The notes under the pieces were generated by a model. That model did no database searches. It was not told where the DNA came from and was given only the letters and a program-made list of their open reading frames with translations. Of a stretch of DNA of 8,130 nt, positions 6,326 through 8,130 are shown in pieces. The stretch's first letter is position 1; the number at the start of each line of letters is the position of its first letter. The stretch is from the NCBI GenBank assembly GCA_023395615.1, contig JAEWYP010000057.1, positions 1 to 8,130 of the forward strand. The letters are read 5' to 3'. The position numbers and the translations under genes were made by a program. The stretch is from Bacillota bacterium. Its GTDB lineage: Bacteria; Bacillota; Clostridia; Christensenellales; Aristaeellaceae.

Positions 6326-6351
6326 GTCTATGATTGCCGGGAGGTGAGCCT

Positions 6352-7068
6352 ATGCCGGATGCGCAGTTGGAAAAAGGAACCCAAAACCCGCTGTATCAGC
6401 AGCTGATGCGGCGGCTGAAAAACGACATCGTTTCGGGCCGGTATGCCGCCGGCGCGCGAATCCCCAGCGAACAGGCCCTGTGCGATACGTATGGCGTAAG
6501 CCGCGTTACCGTGCGGAAAGCCATGCTGGATCTGGTGCAGGAAGGGCTGCTGGTGCGCCGTCAGGGGAAGGGTACCTTTGTGGCGGACGCACGGCTGACA
6601 CGGGACCTGCAGCATATCACAAGCTTTACCGATGCCTGCCGGGATATGGGCCGCAAGGCTTCCAGCCGTATCGTGGACTGTCGCCGGGAACCTGCCCGCC
6701 CGGAAGACGTGGCCCGCCTGCAGGTGCCAGAGGACGCGGAAGTGATTGAGCTGTGCCGCCTGCGTCTGTGCGATGACGAGCCGGTGATGCTTGAATATAA
6801 CCGATTTCCCGTCACCTGTGATTTTGTGGAGCAGGAGTCTCAAACCGGCTCACTGTATTCGATGTTACGCGCGCACGGGCTGCTCCCCAGCCGCGCCGCG
6901 CACGATATTTCACTGGGGCACGCCACCCCCGCGGTCAGCCGCTACCTGGCCACGGCCACCGGCGAAGCGCTGTTATTGCTGGACGAGACGGTGTACGACC
7001 AGTACGACCGCCCCCTGCACACCAGCCGGCAGTGGATTCGCGGCGACAAATTCACCTTCCGCATTTAA
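6352..7068 (+). CDS. GntR-family transcriptional regulator, HutC/UTRA type
   Basis: This encodes a 238-residue cytoplasmic DNA-binding regulator. Residues about 13-77 are a GntR winged helix-turn-helix: NPLYQQL, then IPSEQAL, the recognition helix region VSRVTVRKAM (49-58), and the wing QGKGTFVA. Residues about 97-235 are a UTRA effector-binding domain, ending with a typical YDRPLHTSRQWIRGDKF-like strand region. This subfamily binds small molecules such as sugars, amino sugars or histidine-pathway intermediates; the ligand here cannot be read. The ATG is supported by GGAGGTGA (6340-6347). A TTG at 6334 in the same frame lacks a ribosome binding site. A promoter lies just upstream and a short terminator just downstream, so it appears monocistronic. 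No transporter or catabolic gene is adjacent, so its target is not evident. Confidence 0.93.
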   Translation: MPDAQLEKGTQNPLYQQLMRRLKNDIVSGRYAAGARIPSEQALCDTYGVSRVTVRKAMLDLVQEGLLVRRQGKGTFVADARLTRDLQHITSFTDACRDMGRKASSRIVDCRREPARPEDVARLQVPEDAEVIELCRLRLCDDEPVMLEYNRFPVTCDFVEQESQTGSLYSMLRAHGLLPSRAAHDISLGHATPAVSRYLATATGEALLLLDETVYDQYDRPLHTSRQWIRGDKFTFRI

Positions 7069-7072
7069 CACA

Positions 7073-7090
7073 GGCGCACAGGCGCCTTTT
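7073..7090 (+). terminator. short terminator after the GntR-family gene
   Basis: GGCGC (7073-7077) and GCGCC (7082-7086) form a GC-rich stem with an ACAG loop, extendable by one A-T pair, followed by TTTT. It starts four bases after the stop codon. The stem and T-run are short, so read-through into the next gene is plausible, especially as no convincing promoter is visible in 7091-7131. Confidence 0.6.
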
Positions 7091-7131
7091 CCCATTCCTG
7101 ACCGATTCAACATAGAAAGAAGAGATATTCT

Positions 7132-8130
7132 CTGGAAACATCCAAATTCGCCCTTTTCGTAGACCTGGAAAACTGCGGCGCGAAAGTGTCCACGCTGTTA
7201 AGCGTGCTGGAAAAGGTCAAGATTCGCGGCGATATTCTGCTGGGCAAGGTATACGGCTATACCGACCAGTACAGCGACCTGAAGGAAGTGCTGCTCAGCA
7301 ACACTTTCACGGTCGTGCCCAGTTTACGTTACGGCATCAGCCAGAAAAACAACGCCGATATTTTGCTGGTGATCGACGCGCTGGAAGTGGCTTATACCAA
7401 TCCGCTGATCAACAGCTTTTGCATCGTGTCCGGTGACAGCGACTACACGCCGCTGGTCGGGCGGCTGAAAAGCATGGGCAAGTTTGTACTGGGCATCAGC
7501 CGCAGCGAAGCCGCCAGCACCATTTTCATCAACGCCTGCAACGAGTTTCAATTTTTGGAAAACGTGGGCGTTCGTACCCGCAGCAAGCCCGAGGATAAAA
7601 AGAAGGCCCCGGCCACCGATAAGGAGCCGCTGGACGAGCAGGAACTGAACAAGCTGATCGAAAGCATTCTGGACGAGCAGACCGATCAGGACGAGCTGTA
7701 CGCCAGTGAGTTAAAAGGCATCCTGTTGCGCCTGCGCCCGGATTTTAACGAAAAAGCGTTCGGCTGCACCACGTTCCTGAAACTGCTGGACAAGCTGGCT
7801 CACAAATACGGCAACCTGCGCATCCGCAACGATAACTTCAACGTGATGGTGTCGCTGGGCCAGCCCGCCAAGGAAACCGCCGCCCCCCAGATCACCAAGG
7901 ACAACTGGAAGGACGCGTTCCGCGACCAGCTTCAGCGCTACAAGGACGGCGGCTTCGACCGCATCAACCCCAGCATCCTCAAAGCCGACATTCAGGCCGC
8001 CTACCCGGATTTTTCCGAGCGTGCGCTGGGCTACAAGCGTTTCAGCGACGTGCTGAAGGCGCTGGAAAAGGACAAGCTGCTGGAAGTGGAAATGGACGAG
8101 CAGAAAACCATGCTCATCAAAGTACCCTGA
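7132..8130 (+). CDS. NYN-domain nuclease with two LOTUS/OST-HTH domains, CTG start
   Basis: From CTG 7132 this encodes 332 residues, ending at a TGA on the last base of the window. Residues 5-140 are a NYN (PIN-like, LabA/DUF88-type) domain with the acidic metal site FVDLEN (Asp11), NADILLVIDA (Asp76, Asp82) and SGDSDY (Asp102, Asp104). A lysine-rich linker follows, then two LOTUS/OST-HTH domains (about 167-241 and 256-332), each with the F-x-G-y-x-x-F-type segment (AFGCTTFLKLL; ALGYKRFSDVL). This family combines a predicted RNase with RNA-binding winged helices; the substrate is unknown. The first ATG/GTG/TTG in frame is GTG 7186, which would delete Asp11 and has no ribosome binding site. 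CTG 7132 has GAAGAGA (7119-7125) six bases upstream. The frame is closed by a TGA at 7099-7101. A point loss of ATG or a sequencing error is the alternative. Confidence 0.85.
   Translation: METSKFALFVDLENCGAKVSTLLSVLEKVKIRGDILLGKVYGYTDQYSDLKEVLLSNTFTVVPSLRYGISQKNNADILLVIDALEVAYTNPLINSFCIVSGDSDYTPLVGRLKSMGKFVLGISRSEAASTIFINACNEFQFLENVGVRTRSKPEDKKKAPATDKEPLDEQELNKLIESILDEQTDQDELYASELKGILLRLRPDFNEKAFGCTTFLKLLDKLAHKYGNLRIRNDNFNVMVSLGQPAKETAAPQITKDNWKDAFRDQLQRYKDGGFDRINPSILKADIQAAYPDFSERALGYKRFSDVLKALEKDKLLEVEMDEQKTMLIKVP

Overview
The window looks like a chromosomal segment of a GC-rich Gram-positive anaerobe, most likely an uncultured gut-type member of Clostridia (Bacillota). This is inferred from strong AGGAGG-type ribosome binding sites, the gene families present, and a secreted protein carrying a G-G-A-D-G-P-T peptide that I recall from clostridial secreted proteins. 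No taxonomic marker gene is present, so the placement is tentative. All five confident genes lie on the + strand.

Layout. A sigma70-type promoter (4-33) precedes prfC (release factor 3, 86-1702). typA/bipA (1745-3571) follows 42 bases later, so two translational GTPases probably share one transcript. After 122 bases containing an imperfect hairpin comes a gene for a 569-residue exported protein of unknown function (3694-5403). It has a signal peptide, a 74-residue Asp/Ser/Ala linker and the GGADGPT motif. A textbook intrinsic terminator closes this block. A 948-base gene-free region follows, then a GntR/UTRA (HutC-type) regulator (6352-7068) with its own promoter and short terminator. Last is a complete NYN-nuclease protein with two LOTUS/OST-HTH domains (7132-8130), whose only start preserving the active site appears to be CTG.

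The most unusual part is the gene-free region. It is a composite element with two long GC-rich arms (5403-5747 and 6018-6279) that are diverged copies of one structured sequence in inverted orientation. They share a 38-base perfect block, a 47-base block with 42 identities, and the same order of small hairpins. Several differences between the arms are compensatory base-pair changes, so pairing appears to be what is conserved. Each arm begins at its outer end with a terminator-like stem reading inward. The AT-richer centre holds three clear copies, plus one partial copy, of a degenerate direct repeat with a CATGCA core spaced 60-61 bases apart. I cannot assign it to a named element family.

Functionally, the first two genes act in translation (termination-factor recycling; ribosome assembly or stress). 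The exported protein acts outside the membrane. The GntR regulator and NYN-LOTUS protein look like independent units, and no target or partner for either is visible here.
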